Assembly: GCF_000420945.1 (NCBI RefSeq)
Contig: NZ_ATVX01000003.1
Coordinates: forward strand, 266,745-330,744
Direction: 5' to 3'
DNA length: 64,000 nucleotides
From: Butyrivibrio sp. VCB2006
Lineage (GTDB): Bacteria > Bacillota > Clostridia > Lachnospirales > Lachnospiraceae
Part shown: positions 8,954 to 16,630 of the stretch, piece after piece
How positions within the stretch are numbered: position 1 is the first letter of the stretch
Layout: the number at the start of each line of letters is the position of its first letter
The notes under the pieces: generated by a model
Seen by the model: only the letters and a program-made list of their open reading frames with translations
What the model was told of the DNA's origin: nothing
Databases searched by the model: none
Position numbers and translations under genes: made by a program

Positions 8954-8985
8954 AACTAAGTGATATCATTTAGTTCCTTGCAAGG
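8954..8985. promoter_or_regulatory. Two adjacent palindromes in the leader of the small peptide gene
   Basis: A 22-bp palindrome with one G-T wobble pair spans 8954-8975 (arms AACTAAGTGAT and ATCATTTAGTT). It abuts the perfect 10-bp palindrome CCTTGCAAGG (8976-8985). Both lie 44-75 bp upstream of the start codon at 9029. They could be an operator or an RNA leader structure. No matching regulator is adjacent. Confidence 0.45.
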
Positions 8986-9028
8986 GAAAATTATATTTAC
9001 ATTTAAATTAAATGGAGAGTAAAAAAGT

Positions 9029-9229
9029 ATGAGAAAGTGGAATAACGCTGAGATCGTATCAATCGAGCTCAACGCAACAGCAAACGGTAGTGAGTACTGG
9101 GATCAGGAAGCTACAAAGTATCAGAAGGCTAGAAACTGGGACGAGGAAGATGTTAGAATTTCTGTTGGCCCTACAACTGGTGTAGTAGAGCCAGGAACAA
9201 CTTCAGTTGTTGCTGATCTTCATTCTTGA
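9029..9229 (+). CDS. Small orphan peptide resembling a RiPP-type precursor
   Basis: This 66-aa peptide follows RBS GGAGAG (9014-9019) and ends just before a terminator, so it looks like a real monocistronic gene. The N-terminus MRKWNNAEIVSIELNATANG fits the pattern M-x-K-W-x-x-x-E-I-x-x-x-x-x-x-x-T-A-x-G, seen from memory in short Clostridia peptides and in some lasso- or lantipeptide-like precursors. The rest is acidic and aromatic, then Thr/Val/Gly-rich with no Cys. It has no hydrophobic segment or signal peptide. No modification enzyme, protease or ABC exporter is nearby, so a RiPP role is conjecture; a small structural or signalling peptide is equally possible. Confidence 0.6.
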   Translation: MRKWNNAEIVSIELNATANGSEYWDQEATKYQKARNWDEEDVRISVGPTTGVVEPGTTSVVADLHS

Positions 9230-9244
9230 TAATAAGAATACGTT

Positions 9245-9284
9245 AAAAGAGCCCTATTCCTGCGTGGAATAGAGCTCTTTTTTA
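9245..9284. terminator. Bidirectional terminator between the small peptide gene and rubrerythrin
   Basis: The stem pairs AGAGCCCTATTCC with GGAATAGAGCTCT (one mismatch) around TGCG. It is followed by six T on the plus strand and preceded by four A. It can end the peptide gene (+) and the rubrerythrin gene (-). Confidence 0.85.
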
Positions 9285-9293
9285 TTATCTCTT

Positions 9294-9833
9294 TTATCCA
9301 AAATATCTCTTAAGGAGACCTGCAAATGCCTTGCCGTGTCTTGCCTCGTCGCGTCCGATTTCATGAACTGCGTCATGGATAGCATCAAGGTCAAGAGCTT
9401 TTGCTTTCTTAGCCAGATCAGCACGACCCTGTGTTGCGCCATACTCAGCATCAGCACGAAGCTCAAGATTCTTCTTGGTAGAATCAGTAATAACTTCGCC
9501 GAGGAGTTCTGCAAAGTGAGCAGCATGCTCAGCTTCTTCCCAGGCAGCCTTTTCAAAGAATGCACCAATCTCAGGATAGCCCTCACGGATAGCTACTCTG
9601 GACATTGCAAGATACATACCAACCTCTGAACACTCGCCGTTGAACATTTCACGAAGGCCGTTCTTGATTTCATCAGGAGCACTGGATGCCACACCAACTA
9701 CATGCTCGCAAGCCCAAACCTTTTCGCCTTCCTGCTTGGTGAACTTCTCTGCAGGAGCCTTACATACAGGACAAGCCTCCGGTGGCTGATCTCCCTCGTG
9801 AACGTAACCGCAAACCTGACATACCCACTTCAT
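9294..9833 (-). CDS. Reverse rubrerythrin (rubredoxin-ferritin-like peroxidase)
   Basis: This 179-aa protein has an N-terminal rubredoxin domain with Cys5, Cys8, Cys21 and Cys24 as Fe ligands. A ferritin-like di-iron four-helix domain follows, with E/H ligand blocks CSEVGMYL, WEEAEHAAHF and GRDEARHGKAF. This domain order is the reverse of classical rubrerythrin and matches the NADH-peroxidase-type proteins of anaerobic clostridia that reduce hydrogen peroxide and oxygen in the cytoplasm. The RBS is AAGGAG on the minus strand. The promoter region holds palindromes at 9866-9881 and 9914-9937. The gene is monocistronic, divergent from the RpiR-family gene. Confidence 0.93.
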   Translation of the reverse strand: MKWVCQVCGYVHEGDQPPEACPVCKAPAEKFTKQEGEKVWACEHVVGVASSAPDEIKNGLREMFNGECSEVGMYLAMSRVAIREGYPEIGAFFEKAAWEEAEHAAHFAELLGEVITDSTKKNLELRADAEYGATQGRADLAKKAKALDLDAIHDAVHEIGRDEARHGKAFAGLLKRYFG

Positions 9834-9865
9834 AATCTAGTCTCCTTTCTTGCGCTATACGCAAA

Positions 9866-9881
9866 AGTGCATGAATGCACT
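9866..9881. promoter_or_regulatory. 16-bp palindrome in the rubrerythrin leader
   Basis: AGTGCAT-GA-ATGCACT is a perfect 7-2-7 inverted repeat 33-48 bp upstream of the rubrerythrin start. A smaller repeat TGCG-N5-CGCA (9851-9863) lies between it and the gene. A third, GCACAA-N12-TTGTGC, spans 9914-9937. These are candidate peroxide- or oxygen-responsive operators; none matches the PerR consensus closely. Confidence 0.4.
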
Positions 9882-10043
9882 AAAATACAAGAAATCTCTA
9901 CCTATCAAGCATAGCACAAATAGTAATTTCATTGTGCACTATTTATAAATATTTAATAGATACTTTTGAAAACTTTGAAAATTAATTTCGCTATTGAAAC
10001 TCGTTTTACTGTATACTAAATATGTGAAGTTTTGAACATTGTT

Positions 10044-10080
10044 AAACGATATATTAATAACACGTGCTTATATCGTTTTT
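10044..10080 (+). promoter_or_regulatory. Hairpin with T-run upstream of the RpiR-type gene
   Basis: A perfect 10-bp inverted repeat pairs AAACGATATA (10044-10053) with TATATCGTTT (10069-10078) and runs into five T. The loop contains CACGTG. It lies 26 bp before the regulator's start codon. It could be an attenuator or an autoregulatory operator; the stem is AT-rich, so terminator strength is uncertain. Confidence 0.5.
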
Positions 10081-10105
10081 GTGCAAATAAGACAGGAGAA
10101 ACCTC

Positions 10106-10972
10106 ATGAATATTGTCAGCGAAAAAATCAAAAGTTGCTACGATACATTACCATCGGCAGAAAAAATGGTAGCGGATTTTGTGCTTGAGAGAAAAGACGA
10201 TCTTTTCCAATATCCGATAAAAGAACTTGCCAGATTATCAGGTACTACGCAGGCTGCATGGACCAGATTTGCCCAGGCCATTGGTTATACAGGTCTTAAG
10301 GATCTGAAAAATGCATATTACTCTGAAGCAAATGTATCTCTCAAACAGGCTGATAAAGGCCCAAAGATTGCATTTAAGGACGTTAACGAGTATACTTCAT
10401 TACAGTCGATTGCTGATAATATTTGTGCTACAAGTGTGCAGGCTATCCAAACGACGTATCGATTGTTTGACACAGGCAATTTCAGTGAAATCGTAAACAA
10501 GATTGTTACAGCCAAACAGATACAGATATTTGGTGTAGGTACAGCAGGCGTTGCGGCATATGATCTGTATTGTAAGCTTCTTAGAATTCACTACAATGTT
10601 GTTTTTAATCAGGATCATCATATGAATTTGATGACAGTTTCTCAGATTGGACCTGAGGACGTTGCCATGTTCTTTGTAGATAATCCTAAGAATAAAGAGG
10701 TTATGCAGCTTTTCAACATTGCTAGTAAAAAAGATGCAATTACAATAGCCATCACAAAGCTTGGCAATAATACCCTTACTACAGGATGTAAGCATGTTCT
10801 TTTTACAACTTCTCCGGAGATTGATAAAAAGAGCGGAATAACCAGCTCAAGATTTGCTCAGCTCTTTATGGTTGATACACTTTATACAGCAATCTGCAAT
10901 CGCGATTATAATAATATTCGTGAGTATCTTAGATTTTCTTACGAGGTATTCAACGAACAACCTAAGGAGTAA
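10106..10972 (+). CDS. MurR/RpiR-family transcriptional regulator (HTH plus SIS domain)
   Basis: This 288-aa cytoplasmic regulator has an N-terminal HTH_6 domain (about 1-77; the segment IKELARLSGTTQAAWTRFAQ is the recognition region) and a C-terminal SIS sugar-phosphate-binding domain (about 120-250, including QIFGVGTAG). RpiR-family proteins usually sense phosphosugars and control sugar, amino-sugar or sialic-acid genes. The recognition helix has Ala-Trp-Thr where many members have Ser/Thr-Val. The RBS is AGGAG. The gene is 9 nt upstream of luxS and may be cotranscribed; pgi lies 1.3 kb downstream. The effector cannot be inferred. Confidence 0.9.
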   Translation: MNIVSEKIKSCYDTLPSAEKMVADFVLERKDDLFQYPIKELARLSGTTQAAWTRFAQAIGYTGLKDLKNAYYSEANVSLKQADKGPKIAFKDVNEYTSLQSIADNICATSVQAIQTTYRLFDTGNFSEIVNKIVTAKQIQIFGVGTAGVAAYDLYCKLLRIHYNVVFNQDHHMNLMTVSQIGPEDVAMFFVDNPKNKEVMQLFNIASKKDAITIAITKLGNNTLTTGCKHVLFTTSPEIDKKSGITSSRFAQLFMVDTLYTAICNRDYNNIREYLRFSYEVFNEQPKE

Positions 10973-10981
10973 ATAATTACT

Positions 10982-11461
10982 ATGGAAAAAATAGCTAGTT
11001 TTACAGTCAATCACCTTGACTTAGAGCCTGGAATTTATGTATCAAGAAAAGATAAGGTTGGACAGGAAACAATTACGACCTTTGATCTTAGAATGACAGC
11101 GCCTAACAAAGAGCCTGTTATGAATACTGCTGAGGTGCATACTATGGAGCATCTTGGAGCCACATTCCTTCGTAATGATCCGGAGTATAAGGACAGAACA
11201 ATCTATTTCGGACCTATGGGATGCAGAACAGGATTTTATGTTGTTCTTGCAGGGGATCTTTCTTCTAAAGATATTGTTCCTCTTATTACCAGAATGTATG
11301 AGTTCATAAGAGATTTTAAGGGCGAGGTTCCGGGAGCCAGTGCAAGAGATTGTGGAAACTATCTTGATATGAATCTTGGTATGGCAAATTTCCTTGCAAA
11401 GAGATATCTTGATAACACTCTTTATAACATTGATGACAAACATCTTGTATATCCAGAATAA
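10982..11461 (+). CDS. luxS: S-ribosylhomocysteine lyase
   Basis: LuxS cleaves S-ribosylhomocysteine to homocysteine and DPD, the precursor of AI-2. The 159-aa length is typical. Metal ligands are His53 and His57 in HTMEH and Cys124 in DCGNYLDMN. The catalytic residues are Glu56 and Cys81 in GPMGCRTGFY. The next gene encodes the nucleosidase that makes its substrate, and the gene lies 9 nt after the RpiR regulator. The pair therefore recycles S-adenosylhomocysteine in the cytoplasm; AI-2 signalling cannot be inferred from sequence alone. Confidence 0.96.
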   Translation: MEKIASFTVNHLDLEPGIYVSRKDKVGQETITTFDLRMTAPNKEPVMNTAEVHTMEHLGATFLRNDPEYKDRTIYFGPMGCRTGFYVVLAGDLSSKDIVPLITRMYEFIRDFKGEVPGASARDCGNYLDMNLGMANFLAKRYLDNTLYNIDDKHLVYPE

Positions 11462-11479
11462 TTGAAAGCGAGAAGCGGC

Positions 11480-12175
11480 ATGAAAATTGGTATTATTGGT
11501 GCTATGGAAGTTGAGGTTGAAACCCTTAAAAGTAGCATGACTGTTAAAAATACAGTTAAGAAAGCTTCCATGGAATTTTTTGAAGGAACCTTGGGAAGTA
11601 CAGAAGTTGTAGTAGTAAGAAGTGGTATTTGTAAGGTTAACGCAGGTATCTGCGTTCAGATTCTTGTTGATACCTTTGGTGTTACACATGTCATCAACAC
11701 AGGAGCAGCAGGATCTCTTGATGCCAGGATCAACATTGGAGACATAGTTCTTTCAACTGATGCTTGTTATCACGATGTAGACGCCACAGTATTTGGTTAT
11801 AAGAAGGGCGAAATCCCTCAGCTTGGAACGCAAGTCTTCACAGCTGATGCTGGGCTTAGAGAAAAGGCAAAAGCAGCAATCAAGGTTGCAGCGCCTGATC
11901 TTGGCATATTCGAAGGACGAGTCTGCAGTGGAGACCAGTTCATTTGTGATAAAGCTGTAAAAGATGCTATTATCAAGGATTTTGGCGGAATGTGCTGCGA
12001 GATGGAAGGAACAGGAATCGCACAGGCATGTTTCCTTAATAATATTCCATTCCTGATCATCAGAGCTATTTCTGATAAGGCTGATGGAAGCGAGATAATG
12101 GACTATCCCGAGTTTGAAGCTAAGGCTGCCAAGGACTGCGCTGCAGCAACAATGGAACTTTTAAAATCATTATAA
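11480..12175 (+). CDS. mtnN: 5'-methylthioadenosine/S-adenosylhomocysteine nucleosidase
   Basis: This enzyme removes adenine from SAH and MTA, giving S-ribosylhomocysteine for LuxS. The N-terminus MKIGIIGAMEVEVE carries the catalytic Glu12 block; NTGAAGSLD and EMEGTGIA form the substrate pocket, and RAISDKAD holds the catalytic Asp. The start is set at the ATG 11480 because family members begin exactly there; the open frame reaches TTG 11462, immediately after the luxS stop. It is probably cotranscribed with luxS and ends at a strong terminator. Confidence 0.95.
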   Translation: MKIGIIGAMEVEVETLKSSMTVKNTVKKASMEFFEGTLGSTEVVVVRSGICKVNAGICVQILVDTFGVTHVINTGAAGSLDARINIGDIVLSTDACYHDVDATVFGYKKGEIPQLGTQVFTADAGLREKAKAAIKVAAPDLGIFEGRVCSGDQFICDKAVKDAIIKDFGGMCCEMEGTGIAQACFLNNIPFLIIRAISDKADGSEIMDYPEFEAKAAKDCAAATMELLKSL

Positions 12176-12189
12176 TTTGCAGAAAAAGC

Positions 12190-12230
12190 GAGCGACCTGG
12201 CACATAAATCATATTGTCAGGTCGCTTTTT
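12190..12230 (+). terminator. Intrinsic terminator after the luxS-mtnN unit
   Basis: GCGACCTG (12192-12199) pairs with CAGGTCGC (12218-12225), followed by five T. The 18-nt loop is long but may pair further (TGGCA with TGTCA). Confidence 0.85.
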
Positions 12231-12318
12231 CTCTGATACACTTTATGACGGAATACGTTTTCCGTACTATGTTCATAATAGTAACATTTCACATATATTC
12301 CAATAGGAGGCTTTTAAA

Positions 12319-13899
12319 ATGGTGAATTGGAACAATCTAGACACACTTAAATCTTACGATGCCCTTAAGAACACAGCTACTGTGAATCTTGTAGAGGCTA
12401 TGACAGGTGCAAATGGCGCTGAGAGAGTTAAGAAATACTCAGTTCCTATGGCAGCAGGCCTTGATTTTAACTATGCAGCAAAAGAGGTAGATGACAACAT
12501 TTTATCTGCTCTTGCAGCCCTTGCAGATGAGGCTCAGCTGGCTGAGAAGTATGAAGCTCTCTATAACGGCGAAGTTATAAATACAGGTGAAAAGAGAATG
12601 GTTCTTCACCAGCTCACACGTGGTCAGCTTGGAGAGAATGTAATGGCTGATGGCGTTAACAAGCGTGAGTTCTATGTAAAAGAGCAGCAGAGAATTGCAG
12701 ATTTTGCCAAGAAGGTTCACTCTGGTGAGATCACAAATGCTAAGGGTGAGAAGTTCACAACTGTAGTACAGATTGGTATCGGTGGATCAGACCTTGGTCC
12801 AAGAGCTATGTATCTTGCTCTTGAGAACTGGGCTAAGAAGACCGGAAACTTCAAGATGGAAGCAAAGTTCATCAGTAACGTAGATCCTGATGATGCCAGC
12901 GCAGTTCTTAACTCAGTTGATGTTAATCGTACTATCTTTATCCTGGTTTCTAAGTCAGGAACAACTCTTGAAACTCTGACAAATGAGTCTTTTGTAACAG
13001 ACGCACTCAAAAAGGCAGGTCTTGAGCAGGGTAAGCACATGATCGCTGTTACTTCAGAGACTTCACCTCTTGCAAAGAGTGATAACTACCTTGAAGCTTT
13101 CTTCATGGATGACTATATCGGAGGACGTTATTCTTCAACATCAGGCGTAGGCGGGGCAGTTCTTTCACTTGCTTTTGGTCCTGACGTATTTGCTCAGTTC
13201 CTTGAGGGCGCAGCAGAAGAAGATAAGCTTGCAGCTAACAAGGATATGCTTAAGAACCCAGCAATGCTTGATGCTATGATTGGTGTATATGAGAGAAATG
13301 TTCTGGGCTATGATAGCACAACAGTACTTCCTTATTCACAGGGACTTAGCCGTTTCCCTGCACACCTTCAGCAGCTTGATATGGAGTCTAACGGTAAGAG
13401 CGTTAACCGTTTCGGAGATCCTATTAACTATGTAACAGGACCGGTTATCTTCGGTGAGCCCGGAACAAACGGACAGCACTCCTTCTATCAGCTCCTTCAC
13501 CAGGGAACAGATATTATTCCACTTCAGTTCATCGGCTTTAGAAACAGCCAGCTGGGGAATGATGTAAATATTCAGGACAGCACATCTCAGCAGAAGCTTT
13601 GCGCTAACGTAGCTGCTCAGATCGTTGCTTTTGCCTGCGGTAAAAAAGATGAGAATGCAAACAAGAACTTCAAGGGCGGACGTCCTTCAAGTATCATCAT
13701 TGGTGATGAGCTTAATCCTAAGTCTCTTGGTGCACTCCTTGCACACTTCGAGAACAAGGTAATGTTCCAAGGATTTGTTTGGAACATCAATTCCTTCGAT
13801 CAGGAAGGCGTTCAGCTTGGTAAGGTTCTTGCCAAGAAGGTTCTTGCTCATGAGACAGACGGAGCACTTGCTGAGTACAGCAAACTTCTTAATATCTGA
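12319..13899 (+). CDS. pgi: Glucose-6-phosphate isomerase
   Basis: This enzyme interconverts glucose-6-phosphate and fructose-6-phosphate in glycolysis and gluconeogenesis. At 526 aa it is of the longer type. Signatures are QIGIGGSDLGPRAMY, the phosphate-binding SKSGTTLETLTNE, GEPGTNGQHSFYQLLHQG with catalytic Glu and His, and EGVQLGKVLAKK with the catalytic Lys. The start follows AGGAGG (12306-12311). The 143-bp upstream gap holds the mtnN terminator and a small repeat ACGGAA-N6-TTCCGT (12248-12265). It is flanked by terminators and so appears monocistronic. The codon use looks highly expressed. Confidence 0.97.
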   Translation: MVNWNNLDTLKSYDALKNTATVNLVEAMTGANGAERVKKYSVPMAAGLDFNYAAKEVDDNILSALAALADEAQLAEKYEALYNGEVINTGEKRMVLHQLTRGQLGENVMADGVNKREFYVKEQQRIADFAKKVHSGEITNAKGEKFTTVVQIGIGGSDLGPRAMYLALENWAKKTGNFKMEAKFISNVDPDDASAVLNSVDVNRTIFILVSKSGTTLETLTNESFVTDALKKAGLEQGKHMIAVTSETSPLAKSDNYLEAFFMDDYIGGRYSSTSGVGGAVLSLAFGPDVFAQFLEGAAEEDKLAANKDMLKNPAMLDAMIGVYERNVLGYDSTTVLPYSQGLSRFPAHLQQLDMESNGKSVNRFGDPINYVTGPVIFGEPGTNGQHSFYQLLHQGTDIIPLQFIGFRNSQLGNDVNIQDSTSQQKLCANVAAQIVAFACGKKDENANKNFKGGRPSSIIIGDELNPKSLGALLAHFENKVMFQGFVWNINSFDQEGVQLGKVLAKKVLAHETDGALAEYSKLLNI

Positions 13900-13918
13900 T
13901 AAATAGGCACATAAATTC

Positions 13919-13954
13919 AGGTCATGCTTCTTGAAAAAGGAGCATGGCCTTTTT
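13919..13954 (+). terminator. Intrinsic terminator of pgi
   Basis: A 14-bp stem (13919-13932 with 13937-13950, two G-U pairs) is capped by a GAAA tetraloop and followed by Ts. Confidence 0.92.
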
Positions 13955-14042
13955 GTTGGCTTTTTTATGCTAACGGTTCCACTTTGTTTGAATTATGCTA
14001 TAATATTTTAGAAAAATCAAAACAATATCCAAGGAGGGTTAC

Positions 14043-14975
14043 ATGGGAGCTTATTTATTCGTTCATTTTAAAGAGAAATACACACCTGACGGGGAACAGG
14101 TTTATTTTGGAGTATCCAAAGATGGATTTAACTGGGAGCAGGTTAACGGTGGCAAGCCGATTTTGGAAAGTCACCTTGGAGAAAAGGGTGTAAGAGACCA
14201 TACAATCATTAGAAAAAAGGACAACACATTTGTAATTCTGGCTACAGATCTTTGTATTGCCAGCAATTTTGAATCTGTTTATGAAAAGAACTGGAATAAG
14301 GTTAACAGAGAAGGAAGTAAATGCCTTTCCAAGTGGGAATCCAAGGACCTTATAAACTGGTCAGAGCAGGAACTCATAAAAGTGGTCGATGATGATTATG
14401 GCTGCGCCTGGGCACCGGACATCATCTACGATGAAGAGGCCGGTGATTACATGGTTCACTGGTCATCAAGATATCCAGCCCAGTCTGATAACTTCATGGC
14501 CATCTACTACGCCAAGACTGCAGATTTTATAAATTTTACAGCTCCCACCAAGCTTTGCGATAAGATAGATACCGGAATCATAGATTCTAACATAGTTTAT
14601 GAGGATGGTTATTACTACAGGTTTGTAAAAAGCGACTTTAATCCGGCACATATAATTCTTGAAAGAGGCAAGTCTTTAACCGGAGAATATGAGAGAATGC
14701 CTGCTTTCGACGAGGAAATGAATAAGCTTGAGGATGGTCAGTATGAAGCACCGACCTGTTACAAACTTCCTGATGGCAGCTGGTGCCTGATGCTGGATTT
14801 CTACGGTTGTGAGAAAGAGAAGCAGGGATATGTTCCATTTGTGGCAAAAGATATTTCTACAGGCCGATTTGTGCGCTCTGACAAGGAGTTTAGCTTCCCT
14901 TATGGCTTTAAACATGGCACAGTTATGCTTATTACAGATGAGGAATACGACAGGATAAAGAAGGCCTTTAAGTGA
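14043..14975 (+). CDS. Cytoplasmic GH43-like five-bladed propeller glycosidase
   Basis: This 310-aa protein has no signal peptide, so it acts inside the cell. It shows the GH43-type propeller pattern: Asp52 in VRDHTII (general base position), Asp181 in IIDSNIVYEDGYYY (pKa modulator) and Glu235 in YEAPTCYKLPDGSW (general acid). The DG-F-W and GY-Y repeats are propeller blades. Likely substrates are short arabinosyl or xylosyl oligosaccharides, which would complement the secreted xylanase, but substrate cannot be assigned. The RBS is AAGGAGG (14031-14037). It lies between the pgi terminator and a two-component system and appears to be a single gene. Confidence 0.8.
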   Translation: MGAYLFVHFKEKYTPDGEQVYFGVSKDGFNWEQVNGGKPILESHLGEKGVRDHTIIRKKDNTFVILATDLCIASNFESVYEKNWNKVNREGSKCLSKWESKDLINWSEQELIKVVDDDYGCAWAPDIIYDEEAGDYMVHWSSRYPAQSDNFMAIYYAKTADFINFTAPTKLCDKIDTGIIDSNIVYEDGYYYRFVKSDFNPAHIILERGKSLTGEYERMPAFDEEMNKLEDGQYEAPTCYKLPDGSWCLMLDFYGCEKEKQGYVPFVAKDISTGRFVRSDKEFSFPYGFKHGTVMLITDEEYDRIKKAFK

Positions 14976-15022
14976 AAATTTTATAAAGTTGAAACATATA
15001 TTACGAAATCGGGAATTTGATA

Positions 15023-15053
15023 TTAACAATCATGAACGATTTTATGATATAAT
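15023..15053 (+). promoter_or_regulatory. Probable promoter of the two-component operon
   Basis: TTAACA (15023-15028) and a consensus TATAAT (15048-15053) are separated by 19 bp. An AAATCG/CGATTT inverted repeat flanks the -35. The start codon is 37 bp downstream of the -10. Confidence 0.45.
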
Positions 15054-15089
15054 TTTGATAGGTGCATAGATATAGGTTGCCGGGGGTGC

Positions 15090-16607
15090 ATGATGCGTTT
15101 TCGTACAAAACTCTTAATCACGTCTGTGGCGATAGTTATTATTCCTATTATCTTGGCAATCGGTACATTTTTTGCGATAGGCAGATATCTAGTTTATGAA
15201 CAGAAGCTTGACGATTTTTCGAATGGTTTTGACTATAGCATGGTGTCAAATCCAAGTGAAGCTTTTGCTGATATGACAGATGAAGTTACACATGATATAG
15301 CGCTTGCACTGATAGTTAATCCATTTATCCTTGAAGACAAGGACTTCCTGGAGAGTGTAGACAGCAAGATTGCAACTAAATATTCTTTTCTCCTGGTAAA
15401 GCGAGGCGAGGATATCTATTATGTGGCAAACATGGATCGTGCCAAGGATGTAGTAGATGAACTGCCAGGCTATGGAACAGATGTAAATGGCATATATTAT
15501 ACTGCTTCCAAACATTTAGTTAAGCAGATTGATTTCAGGTTTTCCACAGGTGATCAGGGAAGCCTCTACATTATTTCAGGTATCCGAACTGCACTCACAG
15601 CATCAATGTTCATTTATATGGGAGTTGCGATTATTCTGATTCTTTTGATCACCAGTGTTCTTTTGACAATGTGGATAGGAAACAGCTTCTTTAAGCCTAT
15701 AGATGAGCTTAACGTGGCGATGCAGCATATTCAGGACGGTAATTTCGATTACATTCTTCCTACGGATATCAAGGAAAAAGGCGAGATTGGAGCCATGTAT
15801 CGTAATTACGAGGACATGAGACTGAGGTTAAAAGAGTCTGCTGAGGAAAAGATTGAACGGGAAAAGCAGAACAAAGAGCTTATCAGTAATATCTCCCACG
15901 ACCTGAAAACTCCTATTACTGCGATAAAAGGTTATTCCCAGGGACTTCTCGAAGGCGTTGCGGATAGCCCTGAGAAACAGATGAAGTACATTAAGATCAT
16001 TAACAATAAGGCCAATGATATGAACAACCTTATTAATGAGCTGACCTTGTACTCCAGTATTGATAATAATAGAATTCCATATAATTTCATTAGACTTAAC
16101 GTCGGTGAGTATTTTGGAGACTGTATAGAAGAGATTGGTGCAGACTTAGAGAGCAAATCAATCAAGCTTAATTACTCAAATCTTACAACTCCGGATACGC
16201 AGATTGTAGCTGACCCTGAGCAGATTAAGCGAGTGGTCAACAACGTAGTTAGTAACAGTGTTAAATATCTTGATAGAGATGACGGAACAGGTCAGATTGA
16301 TATCAGGATTTTGGATGAGATAGATTCCATCAGAGTAGAGCTTGAGGACAATGGTAAGGGAATCGCACAAAGAGACATTCCAAACATTTTCGACAGGTTC
16401 TATCGTACAGATGCTTCCAGAAACTCCAAGCAGGGAGGAAGCGGAATCGGATTATCTATTGTTAAGAAGATAATCGAAGATCATGGCGGTTATATATGGG
16501 CAACCAGCCATGAGGGAGAAGGAACCTGCATGCATTTCGTATTACGTAAATATGTTGAGTATGCTGATAATCAGGAAACAGTTACAGTAGAACATGAAAC
16601 ACAATAA
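15090..16607 (+). CDS. Sensor histidine kinase (HAMP-HisKA-HATPase)
   Basis: This 505-aa membrane kinase has TM1 (about 7-27), an extracytoplasmic sensor of about 140 residues, and TM2 (about 170-195). A HAMP domain (IGNSFFKPIDELNVAMQHIQDG) follows. The HisKA phosphoacceptor is His270 in SNISHDLKTPITAIKGYSQG, and the HATPase domain carries an N-box (NNVVSNSVKYL) and G-boxes DNGKGI and GGSGIGLSI. It partners the response regulator 23 nt downstream. The signal is unknown; the sensor region matches no named domain by eye. It may start at 15090 or the adjacent ATG 15093, with GGGGG upstream. Confidence 0.93.
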   Translation: MMRFRTKLLITSVAIVIIPIILAIGTFFAIGRYLVYEQKLDDFSNGFDYSMVSNPSEAFADMTDEVTHDIALALIVNPFILEDKDFLESVDSKIATKYSFLLVKRGEDIYYVANMDRAKDVVDELPGYGTDVNGIYYTASKHLVKQIDFRFSTGDQGSLYIISGIRTALTASMFIYMGVAIILILLITSVLLTMWIGNSFFKPIDELNVAMQHIQDGNFDYILPTDIKEKGEIGAMYRNYEDMRLRLKESAEEKIEREKQNKELISNISHDLKTPITAIKGYSQGLLEGVADSPEKQMKYIKIINNKANDMNNLINELTLYSSIDNNRIPYNFIRLNVGEYFGDCIEEIGADLESKSIKLNYSNLTTPDTQIVADPEQIKRVVNNVVSNSVKYLDRDDGTGQIDIRILDEIDSIRVELEDNGKGIAQRDIPNIFDRFYRTDASRNSKQGGSGIGLSIVKKIIEDHGGYIWATSHEGEGTCMHFVLRKYVEYADNQETVTVEHETQ

Positions 16608-16630
16608 TCAATAGAAAGGCAGATAAGTGT

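Noticed and set aside
9254..9586. Second minus-strand frame within the rubrerythrin gene
   Set aside because: It overlaps the reverse rubrerythrin in another frame, crosses the terminator and has no RBS.
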